Positions 52,142 through 60,028 of a stretch of DNA of 64,000 nucleotides are shown piece by piece. The translations under genes were made by a program, and so were the position numbers. This stretch comes from JAJYKN01 sp035516155 (GTDB lineage: Bacteria; Nitrospirota; UBA9217). Within the stretch, counting starts at the first letter, position 1; every line of letters begins with the position of its first letter. The stretch covers positions 34,822-98,821 of the forward strand of contig DATJAP010000018.1 of NCBI GenBank assembly GCA_035516155.1. The letters are read 5' to 3'. Under the pieces are notes generated by a model that searched no databases, had not been told where the DNA came from, and saw only the letters and a list, made by a program, of their open reading frames with translations.

Positions 52142-52807
52142 TCACCACCTGTTCTTCTTCGACAGCATATCCGCACCTCGCAAGGGTTCCGGGATCCGGT
52201 ACCTTCCCACACAGCCCAACGCGATTGTGATCGCGCCCTGAAGATCGATCCTATGCCCTGGCGACAGGAACAGGGGCCGCACCCTGTCTCTCGTTCTCAG
52301 AACAGCGCCAACAATTCTCCCATTGAATTGCAGCTCTGTCCAATTTCCTTTTAGCTCCCCCGGCTCACGATACTCGCCGATGAGCCTTGTTTTTGCGCAG
52401 CCGATTGTCGGGACATCAAGCAGGACCCCGAAATGGGAAGCGCTTCCGATGCCGCGCGGGTGTGCGATTCCCTGTCCGTCGATCAGAATGACGTCGGGTT
52501 TCTTTTTCAATTTCTTGAGAGCAGCGATTATTGCCGGCCCTTCACGAAACAGCAGATAACCGGGGACGTAGGGGAATACCAGGCGTTTCTCCGCCGCAGC
52601 GTGCTCCACAAGCATCAGTTGCGGATAGCAATACAGACAGGCCGCTGCAAATACCCGGTCTTCCGAAAAAGCAGCATCAACGCCTGCGACATATTCAGGC
52701 GGCCTGTGCAGGGGTTCGATCAGAACAAGCCTTCTGTCGTGCTCTTGCATTTGCCGGGCGTGGTCTATTGTCTTTGGCCATATGATGTCTGGAGCTCTCA
52801 TAAACAT
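52142..52807 (-). CDS. nfi: endonuclease V (deoxyinosine 3'-endonuclease)
   Basis: Nicks DNA 3' to deaminated adenine (hypoxanthine) so it can be repaired. 221 residues with the metal-binding aspartate in YVAGVDAAFSED, glutamate in YVPGYLLFREGP and ILIDGQGIAHPRGIG with its aspartate, followed by HFGVLLDVPTIGCAK. Starts at 52807 or two codons later at MRAPDIIW. It is divergent from the end-joining operon, so this is a repair-gene neighbourhood. Confidence 0.93.
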   Translation of the reverse strand: MFMRAPDIIWPKTIDHARQMQEHDRRLVLIEPLHRPPEYVAGVDAAFSEDRVFAAACLYCYPQLMLVEHAAAEKRLVFPYVPGYLLFREGPAIIAALKKLKKKPDVILIDGQGIAHPRGIGSASHFGVLLDVPTIGCAKTRLIGEYREPGELKGNWTELQFNGRIVGAVLRTRDRVRPLFLSPGHRIDLQGAITIALGCVGRYRIPEPLRGADMLSKKNRW

Positions 52808-52918
52808 TCAGAGATAATTATACTCTTATTCCCGGTGCTCCAAGCGCTGCCAGCAGAGAGACACCTTCGATTACAACCTTCGTATTAAAATATACGAGGA
52901 CAAGACTAAGGTATATCG

Positions 52919-52947
52919 TTGACGCCTCGAGCCCCGGGTGCTACGCT
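52919..52947 (+). promoter_or_regulatory. promoter of the end-joining operon
   Basis: TTGACG (52919-52924), 17-base spacer and TACGCT (52942-52947), about 60 bases before the first Ku ATG at 53007. Confidence 0.5.
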
Positions 52948-53006
52948 TAAAATAGAAGATCGTTATTGTCCTATTTTGCATGCAGAAGAATTGCGGAGGG
53001 TTTTCC

Positions 53007-53786
53007 ATGGCAGGGGCAACGATATGGAAAGGAAATATCCATTTTGGGAATTGGGACGTGCCCGTGAAACTGCATTCTGCGGTCAGGGAAGAACGGATCC
53101 AGTTTCACCTCTTGCACAAACATGATCAGGTACAATTGCGCCAACAGATGATCTGTGCTTATGAAAAACAGCCGGTGCCGGCAGAAGAGCAGACCAAAGG
53201 TTTTGAAGTAGAGGACGGGAAATATATCATCCTTGATGTGGAGGAGCTCGAACAAGCGGTTCCTGAAGGCAGCCGGATGATCGAGGTCCACGAATTCGTC
53301 AAAACAGAACAAATCGCCCCCATCTTCCTTGATCGTGTCTATTACCTGGAACCGGATAAAACGGGTATTCAAGCGAAAGTATATAGCGTGCTTGTCAGAG
53401 CGATGAGGGAGATGGATGTGCAAGGCATCTGCACCTGGACCATGAGAAAGCGGTCCTATCTCGGAGCCCTGCAGGCGAGCCGGAAGGTTCTTCGCCTGAA
53501 TACGCTGCGATATGCCGATGAAGTGATCCCGGCGCAATCCCTCGGACTGCAGAATGTTGCCTTGTCGGAAAAGGAACTGAAAATCGGGAGCGACTTGATC
53601 AATCAGATGACCGGTGCCTTTGAACCGCGGAAATTCGAGAACGAACATCAGAAGAAGCTACAGGATATGATCGAGAAAAAAGCCCGCGGAGAGAACATTG
53701 AAATCCTGGCGCCCAGGCGCCTGAAACCCACTGAATCAGACCAGCTGCTTCAGGTTCTTGAAGTCAGTCTGAAGAAAGTCGCCTGA
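53007..53786 (+). CDS. Ku protein, first copy (non-homologous end joining)
   Basis: Homodimeric ring that slides onto DNA double-strand ends and recruits LigD. The 259-residue protein starts MAGATIWKGNIHFGNWDVPVKLH and shows the Ku core: RMIEVHEFVKTEQIAPIFLDRVYYLEP and a conserved C-terminal RKFENEHQKKLQDMIEKKARG helix. Normal bacterial length. GGAGGG precedes the ATG. A second Ku gene follows after 63 bp; two Ku genes in one operon suggest either a heterodimer or condition-specific forms. Confidence 0.93.
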   Translation: MAGATIWKGNIHFGNWDVPVKLHSAVREERIQFHLLHKHDQVQLRQQMICAYEKQPVPAEEQTKGFEVEDGKYIILDVEELEQAVPEGSRMIEVHEFVKTEQIAPIFLDRVYYLEPDKTGIQAKVYSVLVRAMREMDVQGICTWTMRKRSYLGALQASRKVLRLNTLRYADEVIPAQSLGLQNVALSEKELKIGSDLINQMTGAFEPRKFENEHQKKLQDMIEKKARGENIEILAPRRLKPTESDQLLQVLEVSLKKVA

Positions 53787-53849
53787 GGGAGAAGGCCCGC
53801 GATCCGATCCGGGTGGCGTTAATATCATCAAAAGCAGAGGGGAAATGAC

Positions 53850-54635
53850 ATGGCCGTGCAGGGAATATGGAGCGGGACGATCAGTTTCAGCCTGGTTGCG
53901 ATTCCGGTGCGCTTGGTCAAGGCCATCGAGCCGGGCCATGTCTCCTTTCGCCTGCTCCACAGCAAGGATTACTCTCGCCTCTCGCGAAGAATGTTCTGTC
54001 CGGAAGAAAAAACCATGGTTACCCCGGATGAAATCATTAGGGGATACGAAATTGCGCCCAATAAATTCATTCCGATGACGGACGAGGAGCTGGAATCCGT
54101 GTCGCCGGAACGGAGCCGCACGGTCGAGATTGTTGAGTTCATCGATATGAAGGAGGTGGACCCGATATATTATGATCACCCTTATTATCTCGTTCCTTCG
54201 AAAGGGGGCGAAAAAGCATATCAGCTGCTCGTCGAGGTGATGCGCCGGACAAACAAGGCCGGGCTCGCAAAATTCGTGTTGGCTGAACGTGAGTATCTGG
54301 TGGCAATCAAAAGCAGGGACGGAGCACTGGAGCTGACCACACTTCATTACAGCGACGAAATACTTCCTGATGAAGACATTTCGCCGAAGAAAGAAACGAT
54401 CGAGGCTGAAGAGGAAAGCCGGATAACAAACAGCATTGAGCAAATGATCGAAGACTTTAACGCTGCAAAGTATGCCGATGGGCGCCGAAAAAAGCTCATG
54501 GATCTCCTTGAAGCGAAGTCGAAAGATCACGCTCCAGTGGAGGCTCCTGCGGTGGAGGAAGGAGAGGAAAAAGGTCCGGCCGATCTCGTCGCGGCGTTGG
54601 AAGAGAGCATGCGGAAAGTGAAGGAGAGCAGGTGA
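53850..54635 (+). CDS. Ku protein, second copy (non-homologous end joining)
   Basis: 261 residues, starting MAVQGIWSGTISFSLVAIPVRLVKAIEPGHVSF. Ku core features: SFRLLHSKDYSRLSRRMFCPEE, GYEIAPNKFIPMTDEELESVSPERSRTVEIVEF and a C-terminal NAAKYADGRRKKLMDLLEAKSK. It is closer to typical single-copy bacterial Ku than the first copy, and carries a CPEE where the standard CPEC-type cysteine turn sits. Its stop overlaps the polymerase gene as GTGA, so translation is coupled. Confidence 0.94.
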   Translation: MAVQGIWSGTISFSLVAIPVRLVKAIEPGHVSFRLLHSKDYSRLSRRMFCPEEKTMVTPDEIIRGYEIAPNKFIPMTDEELESVSPERSRTVEIVEFIDMKEVDPIYYDHPYYLVPSKGGEKAYQLLVEVMRRTNKAGLAKFVLAEREYLVAIKSRDGALELTTLHYSDEILPDEDISPKKETIEAEEESRITNSIEQMIEDFNAAKYADGRRKKLMDLLEAKSKDHAPVEAPAVEEGEEKGPADLVAALEESMRKVKESR

Positions 54636-55537
54636 ACCGAACATACGTCGATATGGGAGGAAGGAGGCTCCTTTTAACAAATCTCGGAAAGGACCTGTAC
54701 CCCTCCTATGGTTTCACAAAGTCCCGTATCTTGGAATACTATCGCGGGATTGCATTCTTCATCCTGCCCCATTTGAGAGACCGGGCAGTGACTTTGAAGC
54801 GCTATCCCGAGGGGGTAGACAAGGATTTTTTTTTCGAGAAGCGTTGTCCCGGGCACCGTCCGGAGTGGGTAAGCACTGCGGAGATCCTCCAGGAGGGCGG
54901 AGAGCCGATGACATACTGCCTGATCAATGATCTGGAAACGCTGATATGGGTGGAGAACCTTGCGTCTCTTGAAATCCATGTGCCTCTGGCCAGGGCCGGA
55001 TCCCCTCAGACGCCCGATTCCATGGTCTTTGACCTAGATCCCGGCGATCCGGCGAACATTCTCGACTGTGCCCGGGTGGCGTTGATACTTCGCGACCTGC
55101 TTTCCCGGATGGGGCTTGTGAGCTATGTTAAAACCTCAGGCAGAAAAGGACTTCACGTATATGTGCCCTTGAACAACAAAGGGACAACCTTTGAAGATAC
55201 GAAAACATTTTCAAGAGCGGTGGCAGGAATCATGCAGAAACATTATCCTGATCTGGTGACTGCAAAAATGGCAAGGCAAGAGCGGAAAGCAAAAATTTTT
55301 ATCAACTGGTCTCAGAACGATGCCTCAAAAACCATGATCTGCGTTTATTCTCTCCGTGCCCGGGAAAAACCGTTCGTTTCGTTTCCTCTTAAATGGAGGG
55401 AACTGGAGAATTTAAACGGGCAGGGTGACCCGGCAAAATTGCAGGTCGTGCATTCGGAGGCTGTGAGCAGGGCTGAAAGGATAGGAGACCTTTTTCAAGA
55501 GATGCTCGTGAAAGAACAGAAGCTTCCTCATCTGTGA
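54632..55537 (+). CDS. LigD polymerase/primase module (stand-alone), with altered third catalytic residue
   Basis: Archaeo-eukaryotic primase-type module that fills gaps and adds nucleotides at broken ends. GTG start at 54632, 301 residues. Conserved segments: TNLGKDLYPSYGFTKS, KRYPEGVDKDFFFEK, IEVHVP-like LEIHVPLAR, the metal pair in MVFDLDPGD (Asp134, Asp136), and TSGRKGLHVYVPL. The third metal aspartate of this family sits in VDWSQN (Asp227 in the M. tuberculosis LigD polymerase). Here the motif is INWSQN, so that residue is Asn225. Polymerase activity may be lost or reduced while end binding remains. Here it is separate from the ligase gene. Confidence 0.92.
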   Translation: MNRTYVDMGGRRLLLTNLGKDLYPSYGFTKSRILEYYRGIAFFILPHLRDRAVTLKRYPEGVDKDFFFEKRCPGHRPEWVSTAEILQEGGEPMTYCLINDLETLIWVENLASLEIHVPLARAGSPQTPDSMVFDLDPGDPANILDCARVALILRDLLSRMGLVSYVKTSGRKGLHVYVPLNNKGTTFEDTKTFSRAVAGIMQKHYPDLVTAKMARQERKAKIFINWSQNDASKTMICVYSLRAREKPFVSFPLKWRELENLNGQGDPAKLQVVHSEAVSRAERIGDLFQEMLVKEQKLPHL

Positions 55538-55813
55538 AGGAATGCCGTCGAGAATGATAGCTTCTATTCTATAAATGAATAAAAATGAATCGTTGGGGCC
55601 GCTGCCACTGACCCGCGTTACCTTTTCTGAGTACCCATCAAAGGCAACCCAAAGAAGGGCATCTCGTCAAAGTTCTTTCTGTGGTACGGAGGAGGCCTCG
55701 ATACATTGCGAAAAAACACGCCCTTCGGGCGTACGCGATCTGAAATGCTTTCCCCTCGGCTTTGGTCGAACACCCCCAATTCACGAAGGGGTGAAAGGAA
55801 TATCAGCAATGCC
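55538..55813. other. intergenic region between the LigD parts
   Basis: 276 bases. No hairpin with a T run seen; frames here continue from the ligase gene upstream of its start but are not homologous to LigD. A TATTCTATAAA at 55565-55575 could be a -10. Confidence 0.35.
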
Positions 55814-57424
55814 ATGAAATTAAGGGAATACGCATCGAAACGAGAATTCGAAAAAACGCCTGAACCGAAACCGAGGGTTCGCCACGAGGGGAGCCGCCTC
55901 ACGTTTGTTGTTCATAAACACGCGGCCCGTGCCCTTCATTACGATCTCAGGCTGGAACTGGAAGGGGTGCTGAAGAGCTGGGCTGTGCCGAAGGGGCCCT
56001 CGCTCGATCCTTCCCTGAAAAGGCTGGCTGTCATGGTTGAAGACCACCCGCTTGACTACAAAGAGTTTGAAGGCATCATCCCGGAGGGCAATTATGGCGC
56101 AGGAAGCGTCATCATCTGGGACAGGGGTATTTATCATCATCCTTCCACGCGAGACGAAAAGGAAAGCGAGAAACGTCTTCTAGACGGATTCAGAAAAGGG
56201 GATATGAAGTTTGTCCTCGAAGGGGAAAAGCTGCACGGAGAATTTACGCTGGTAAAAATGAGAAAGGACGGGAAGTCGTGGCTCCTCCTGAAGAAAAAAG
56301 ATCGAAATGCGATCGAAGGGGACATTCTCGGAGAGAACCGTTCTGTAGTGTCTCATAAAACTCTGGAGGAGATGCTCGAAACAGACGGGCGGAAAGCTTT
56401 TACCCAGAAAAAAGTTAACCAAATCCGTGTTCATGAAACAATAGAAAGCGAGGATCTGAAGGATGCACCAGTCAAACCCATGCCGCAGGCTATAATCCCA
56501 ATGCTCGCGACCATGGTCAAGGAACCATTTGATCATCCTGATTGGATCTTTGAGGTGAAATGGGACGGCTACCGGGCTGTTGCCGAAATCAGGGACAAGG
56601 ACGTTTCGCTTTATTCCCGGAACGGGATCTCTTTTAATAAAAAGTTTTTTCCTGTTGTGGAGTCGCTGCGGAAATTCGGATTTGACGCTGTTCTGGATGG
56701 TGAAATTGTTGTAGCGGACGACCAGGGACGCCCTGATTTTCAGATGCTGCAGCATTATCAGGACTCGGGACGCGGTCATTTGCTCTACTACGTTTTCGAT
56801 CTCCTCTACTTCCAGGGGCATGATCTGAGAAACCTGCCCCTGCTCAGAAGGAAAGAACTGCTGAAAAAAATCCTCCCGACCATCCCGAAAATACGATTCA
56901 GCGACCACGTATGGAGGGAAGGTATCTTGTTTTACCATGTTTCCAAAGAAAAGGGGCTGGAAGGGATAGTCGCCAAACATTCTCAAAGCGTGTATGAAAC
57001 GGGAAGAAGAAGCCGGGAATGGTTGAAAGTGAAGACGCGGCTTACGCAGGAGGGAGTGATCGCCGGATTTACAGAACCGGGAGGGGGCAGAAAATATTTC
57101 GGCGCCCTTATCCTGGGCGCATTCGAAGGGGACGCGTTGACGTATATCGGTCACGTGGGAAGCGGGTTTACGGCAAAACATTTGAAGGATATCCGTGAAC
57201 AGTTGGATCCCCAGATCCAAGAAGAATGCCCCTTGAAGGCGAAGCCCGAGACCAATGCCTCGGTCACCTGGGTCAAGCCGAAGCTGGTGTGCGAGGTTAC
57301 CTTGTCCGGCTGGACTAAAGATGCCGTAATGAGGCAGCCAGTATTCCTGCGGCTGCGCGAGGATAAAGCCGCCCGCGAAGTGGTGCGCGAGAAACTATTG
57401 ACGAGCGGCAACGGAGGACCGTAA
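55814..57424 (+). CDS. ligD: LigD phosphoesterase plus ATP-dependent DNA ligase domains
   Basis: 536 residues. The first 190 are the 3'-phosphoesterase domain (VVHKHAARALHYDLRLELEG with His42, MVEDHPLDYKEFEGIIPEG with His78, YGAGSVIIWDRG). From about 225 comes the ligase domain with the adenylation lysine in FEVKWDGYRAVAEI (Lys249) and VLDGEIVV, KGLEGIVAKH, EWLKVKTR, ending with the OB fold. It seals ends after trimming 3' groups. The frame is open 36 codons further upstream without homology, so ATG 55814 (MKLREYASKREF) is the start; its ribosome site is weak. With the polymerase gene it makes a split LigD. Confidence 0.94.
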   Translation: MKLREYASKREFEKTPEPKPRVRHEGSRLTFVVHKHAARALHYDLRLELEGVLKSWAVPKGPSLDPSLKRLAVMVEDHPLDYKEFEGIIPEGNYGAGSVIIWDRGIYHHPSTRDEKESEKRLLDGFRKGDMKFVLEGEKLHGEFTLVKMRKDGKSWLLLKKKDRNAIEGDILGENRSVVSHKTLEEMLETDGRKAFTQKKVNQIRVHETIESEDLKDAPVKPMPQAIIPMLATMVKEPFDHPDWIFEVKWDGYRAVAEIRDKDVSLYSRNGISFNKKFFPVVESLRKFGFDAVLDGEIVVADDQGRPDFQMLQHYQDSGRGHLLYYVFDLLYFQGHDLRNLPLLRRKELLKKILPTIPKIRFSDHVWREGILFYHVSKEKGLEGIVAKHSQSVYETGRRSREWLKVKTRLTQEGVIAGFTEPGGGRKYFGALILGAFEGDALTYIGHVGSGFTAKHLKDIREQLDPQIQEECPLKAKPETNASVTWVKPKLVCEVTLSGWTKDAVMRQPVFLRLREDKAAREVVREKLLTSGNGGP

Positions 57425-57425
57425 C

Positions 57426-58172
57426 ATGATAAAGATCTATATTGGCACAAGTGGATTTGCACATAAGGAATGGAAAGGAAAATTCTATCCTGAAAAAATC
57501 TCATCCAAGGAAATGCTTCGCTTTTATGCCCAACGCCTCAACACCGTAGAGGTCAATAATACCTTTTATCACATGCCCAAAGAGAGTGTGCTCACGTCCT
57601 GGGCAGAACAGGTACCGAGTGATTTTGTGTTCGCACTCAAAGCACCCCAGATTATAACCCATATAAGGCAGTTGAAAAATGTGTTTGAGCAGACCGAGTA
57701 CCTCTTCAAGTCGCTGTCCGTTCTGGACAGGAAACTGGGGGCAGTTCTTTTTCAGTTGCCCAAAAGCTTTCATGCGAACGCGCCTGCACTGGAGGATTTT
57801 CTTGCCCTGATTCCCAGCACTGCGGCCTGTGCATTCGAGTTTCGCAGCCCGTCCTGGCTCGATGCTGGTATGCCGGACTTACTTCGTCAAAAGGGATGCA
57901 GCTTGTGCATAGCCGATACTGATGAAAATCCAGCTCAGGAGATCATCAGCACAACGCTTTGGGGGTACCTGCGCCTGCGCCGTTCCGATTATACGGATGC
58001 CGATCTGTCACAATGGGCGGAAAGAATACTTTCTCAAAAATGGGAGAAGGCATACGTTTATTTTAAACACGAGGACGAAGCCAAAGGAGCAGCAACGGCG
58101 ATACGTTTTCAGGAACTTATTGATACTCGATTGAATGGGAGCGAGACAGGAAGGATAAGAAAAGCCGGTTAG
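57426..58172 (+). CDS. DUF72 (YecE-like) TIM-barrel protein
   Basis: 248 residues of the DUF72 family: IYIGTSGFAHKEWKGKFYPEKISSKEMLRFYAQRLNTVEVNNTFY, KAPQIITHIRQL, AFEFRSPSW and VYFKHEDEAKGAATA near the end. The biochemical function is unknown. It begins 1 bp after the ligase stop, so it belongs to the end-joining transcript; DUF72 genes are often found near DNA repair genes. Confidence 0.85.
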   Translation: MIKIYIGTSGFAHKEWKGKFYPEKISSKEMLRFYAQRLNTVEVNNTFYHMPKESVLTSWAEQVPSDFVFALKAPQIITHIRQLKNVFEQTEYLFKSLSVLDRKLGAVLFQLPKSFHANAPALEDFLALIPSTAACAFEFRSPSWLDAGMPDLLRQKGCSLCIADTDENPAQEIISTTLWGYLRLRRSDYTDADLSQWAERILSQKWEKAYVYFKHEDEAKGAATAIRFQELIDTRLNGSETGRIRKAG

Positions 58173-58270
58173 AGAGTGGCCACACAGAACCGCTAAATTC
58201 TATGAAAAAGTTCAACGAAATGAGTGAAAGCAGGATAGGATGCCGACAACATCCGCTGAAAGGGGGATAA

Positions 58271-58849
58271 ATGCGAAAAGTAATTCTCGCCATGCAAATA
58301 TCACTTGACGGCTTTATTGAAGGACCGAAGGGGGAGTTAGATTGGGCAATGAAAGAGGATGAAGAAACGTGGAAGGATGTTTTCAATTTGCAGAGGCGCG
58401 CAGATACCTTGTTGCTTGGGCGGGTGATGTATCCGGGGTTCGAAAAATACTGGCTTGCCGTGCCGACGAACCCGTCCAGTACAAAAAATGAAATTGAATA
58501 TGCACGCCTTGCCGATAAAATGCAGAAGATCGTTTTTTCGAAAACCTTGGAAAAGGTCGAATGGAAAACCACAAGGATCATCAAGGATAACATTGCTGAA
58601 GAAATCCTAAGAATGAAGCAACATCCCGGCAAAGACATGGTGCTCTTGGGCGGCGCCGGCCTTGTATCAACGTTCATGAATCTCAACTTGATTGATGAAT
58701 ATCATCTTATCGTGAACCCTCTAGTCTTAGGAGAAGGAAAACCCTTGTTCAAAGACCTGAAGGGGAAGCATAAGTTGCAGCTGATGAAAACAAAGACTTT
58801 CAAGTCGGGTAAAATTGTACTTCACTACAGTAAAGGGTTGGACGATTGA
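58271..58849 (+). CDS. dihydrofolate reductase-like (RibD C-terminal type) protein
   Basis: 192 residues with the NADPH-binding reductase fold: VILAMQISLDGFIEGPKGELDWAM, RADTLLLGRVMYPGFEKYW, the GKDMVLLGGAGLVSTFMNLNLIDEYHLIVNPLVLGEGKPLF segment and the end KIVLHYSK. It is a stand-alone reductase of the YyaP/RibD C-domain group, not a clear folate enzyme. It follows the DUF72 gene at about 100 bp. A paralogue starts at the right edge of the window. Confidence 0.85.
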   Translation: MRKVILAMQISLDGFIEGPKGELDWAMKEDEETWKDVFNLQRRADTLLLGRVMYPGFEKYWLAVPTNPSSTKNEIEYARLADKMQKIVFSKTLEKVEWKTTRIIKDNIAEEILRMKQHPGKDMVLLGGAGLVSTFMNLNLIDEYHLIVNPLVLGEGKPLFKDLKGKHKLQLMKTKTFKSGKIVLHYSKGLDD

Positions 58850-59264
58850 CGGGAAGGGAACTCAAAAAAATCACTGTTCGTATTTAACAAATGTGAGGTC
58901 ATGACCGACCCGGTCTGGACAAGGAACACCGAAAAGGGATTGACCACGTCGCAAGAGGAATTGGGCATGCGGGGATGTGCTGGGTCGACAAATGTGAAGT
59001 CATAACCGAGAGCGCATGCGCCCTTCCGGCCCTTGGGGGAGGCGAACGTACTGGTTACCGATCGGCCCGCCTTAGAATATTTGTCCTATACTGTGCTTCG
59101 GACAGCCTCCGGGTGCGGTCCTTCATGGCTACGTCCTGACGGTTTCAGGGGTTGAGGTCAGGTTTGCCCGGATTAATTTTTTTATTATTATTTGAGCGCA
59201 AGTGCATTTATAACCCCTCGGTAATTCCGGGGATTAAAACCTTACTTGACGCTGCCCGTGTATC
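58850..59264. other. intergenic region
   Basis: About 415 bases between convergent genes. No gene or clear terminator was found; composition is mixed with AATTTTTTTATTATTATTTG near 59176. Confidence 0.35.
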
Positions 59265-59987
59265 TTATTGTGTTGCCAGATCGATCTTCTCGCCGTTTTT
59301 GAAGTGCCTGATCGTGATTTTACCATTTGCATACTTGTAAATATGGACTCGCGCTTTTCTCCGGGAGGTAATGCAGGTTGCGTCGGAATCATCATAGTGA
59401 ATTGCAGCGAAGTTGTCGCAGGCTATGCCGATCATTTTATCCCGGACGACCATTTTCCTGAAGGAGGCGTATCGTTTTTCTGAATCCAGATGCGGGCAGT
59501 ATAACCCAGGGCGAATACCGAGTGACCGGACTTTTATGTAGTCCCAATCCTTCTTGCCCGAATATGCCCTTGAATCGGAATGGCCCCATTCGTGCCAGCA
59601 GATCGCGCCCGCGCTCAAACCGGCAAGCACCGTTCCCTCTTGTCCGGCGTTCACCAGCAGTTTGTCGATCCCGAAACGCCGCCACAGCTTCATCATGCGA
59701 AGGGTATTGCCTCCACCGACATAAATCAAATCAGCTGACTTGATCTTCCTTGCCGCGGCTGCCCGGTCACCGGGTCTTCGGTAGAGAAGGAGATGGTCAG
59801 TTCTGCACTTGAGCAAATCCCCATAGATATGGTCGAACACCTCACAGTAATCCTCAGAGTCGATACTTGCCGTGGGGAGGAAGAGCGCCCGGGGAGAGCT
59901 TCTGCCTGTGAGTTTGGCGATATACTTGTCGATCGCAAACGTTTCCTTCTTCTTTAAACTGCCGCCTCCGATGGCAATAATGTCCAT
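59265..59987 (-). CDS. peptidase E-like S51 family protein
   Basis: 240 residues of the class I glutamine-amidotransferase fold used by aspartyl dipeptidase PepE and cyanophycinase. The nucleophile elbow GLSAGAICWHEWGH carries the serine; the start DIIAIGGGSL and the IYVGGGNTLRMMKLW strand are typical. Closest type is a cytosolic peptidase acting on short acidic peptides; substrate not proved. It lies 41 bp after the wall-fusion gene on the same strand, which suggests co-expression and perhaps use in recycling wall peptides (inference). Confidence 0.85.
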   Translation of the reverse strand: MDIIAIGGGSLKKKETFAIDKYIAKLTGRSSPRALFLPTASIDSEDYCEVFDHIYGDLLKCRTDHLLLYRRPGDRAAAARKIKSADLIYVGGGNTLRMMKLWRRFGIDKLLVNAGQEGTVLAGLSAGAICWHEWGHSDSRAYSGKKDWDYIKVRSLGIRPGLYCPHLDSEKRYASFRKMVVRDKMIGIACDNFAAIHYDDSDATCITSRRKARVHIYKYANGKITIRHFKNGEKIDLATQ

Positions 59988-60028
59988 ATTTTCCCTAGCC
60001 GCCCCCGCTGTTGGAGGGTGACTCTTAA

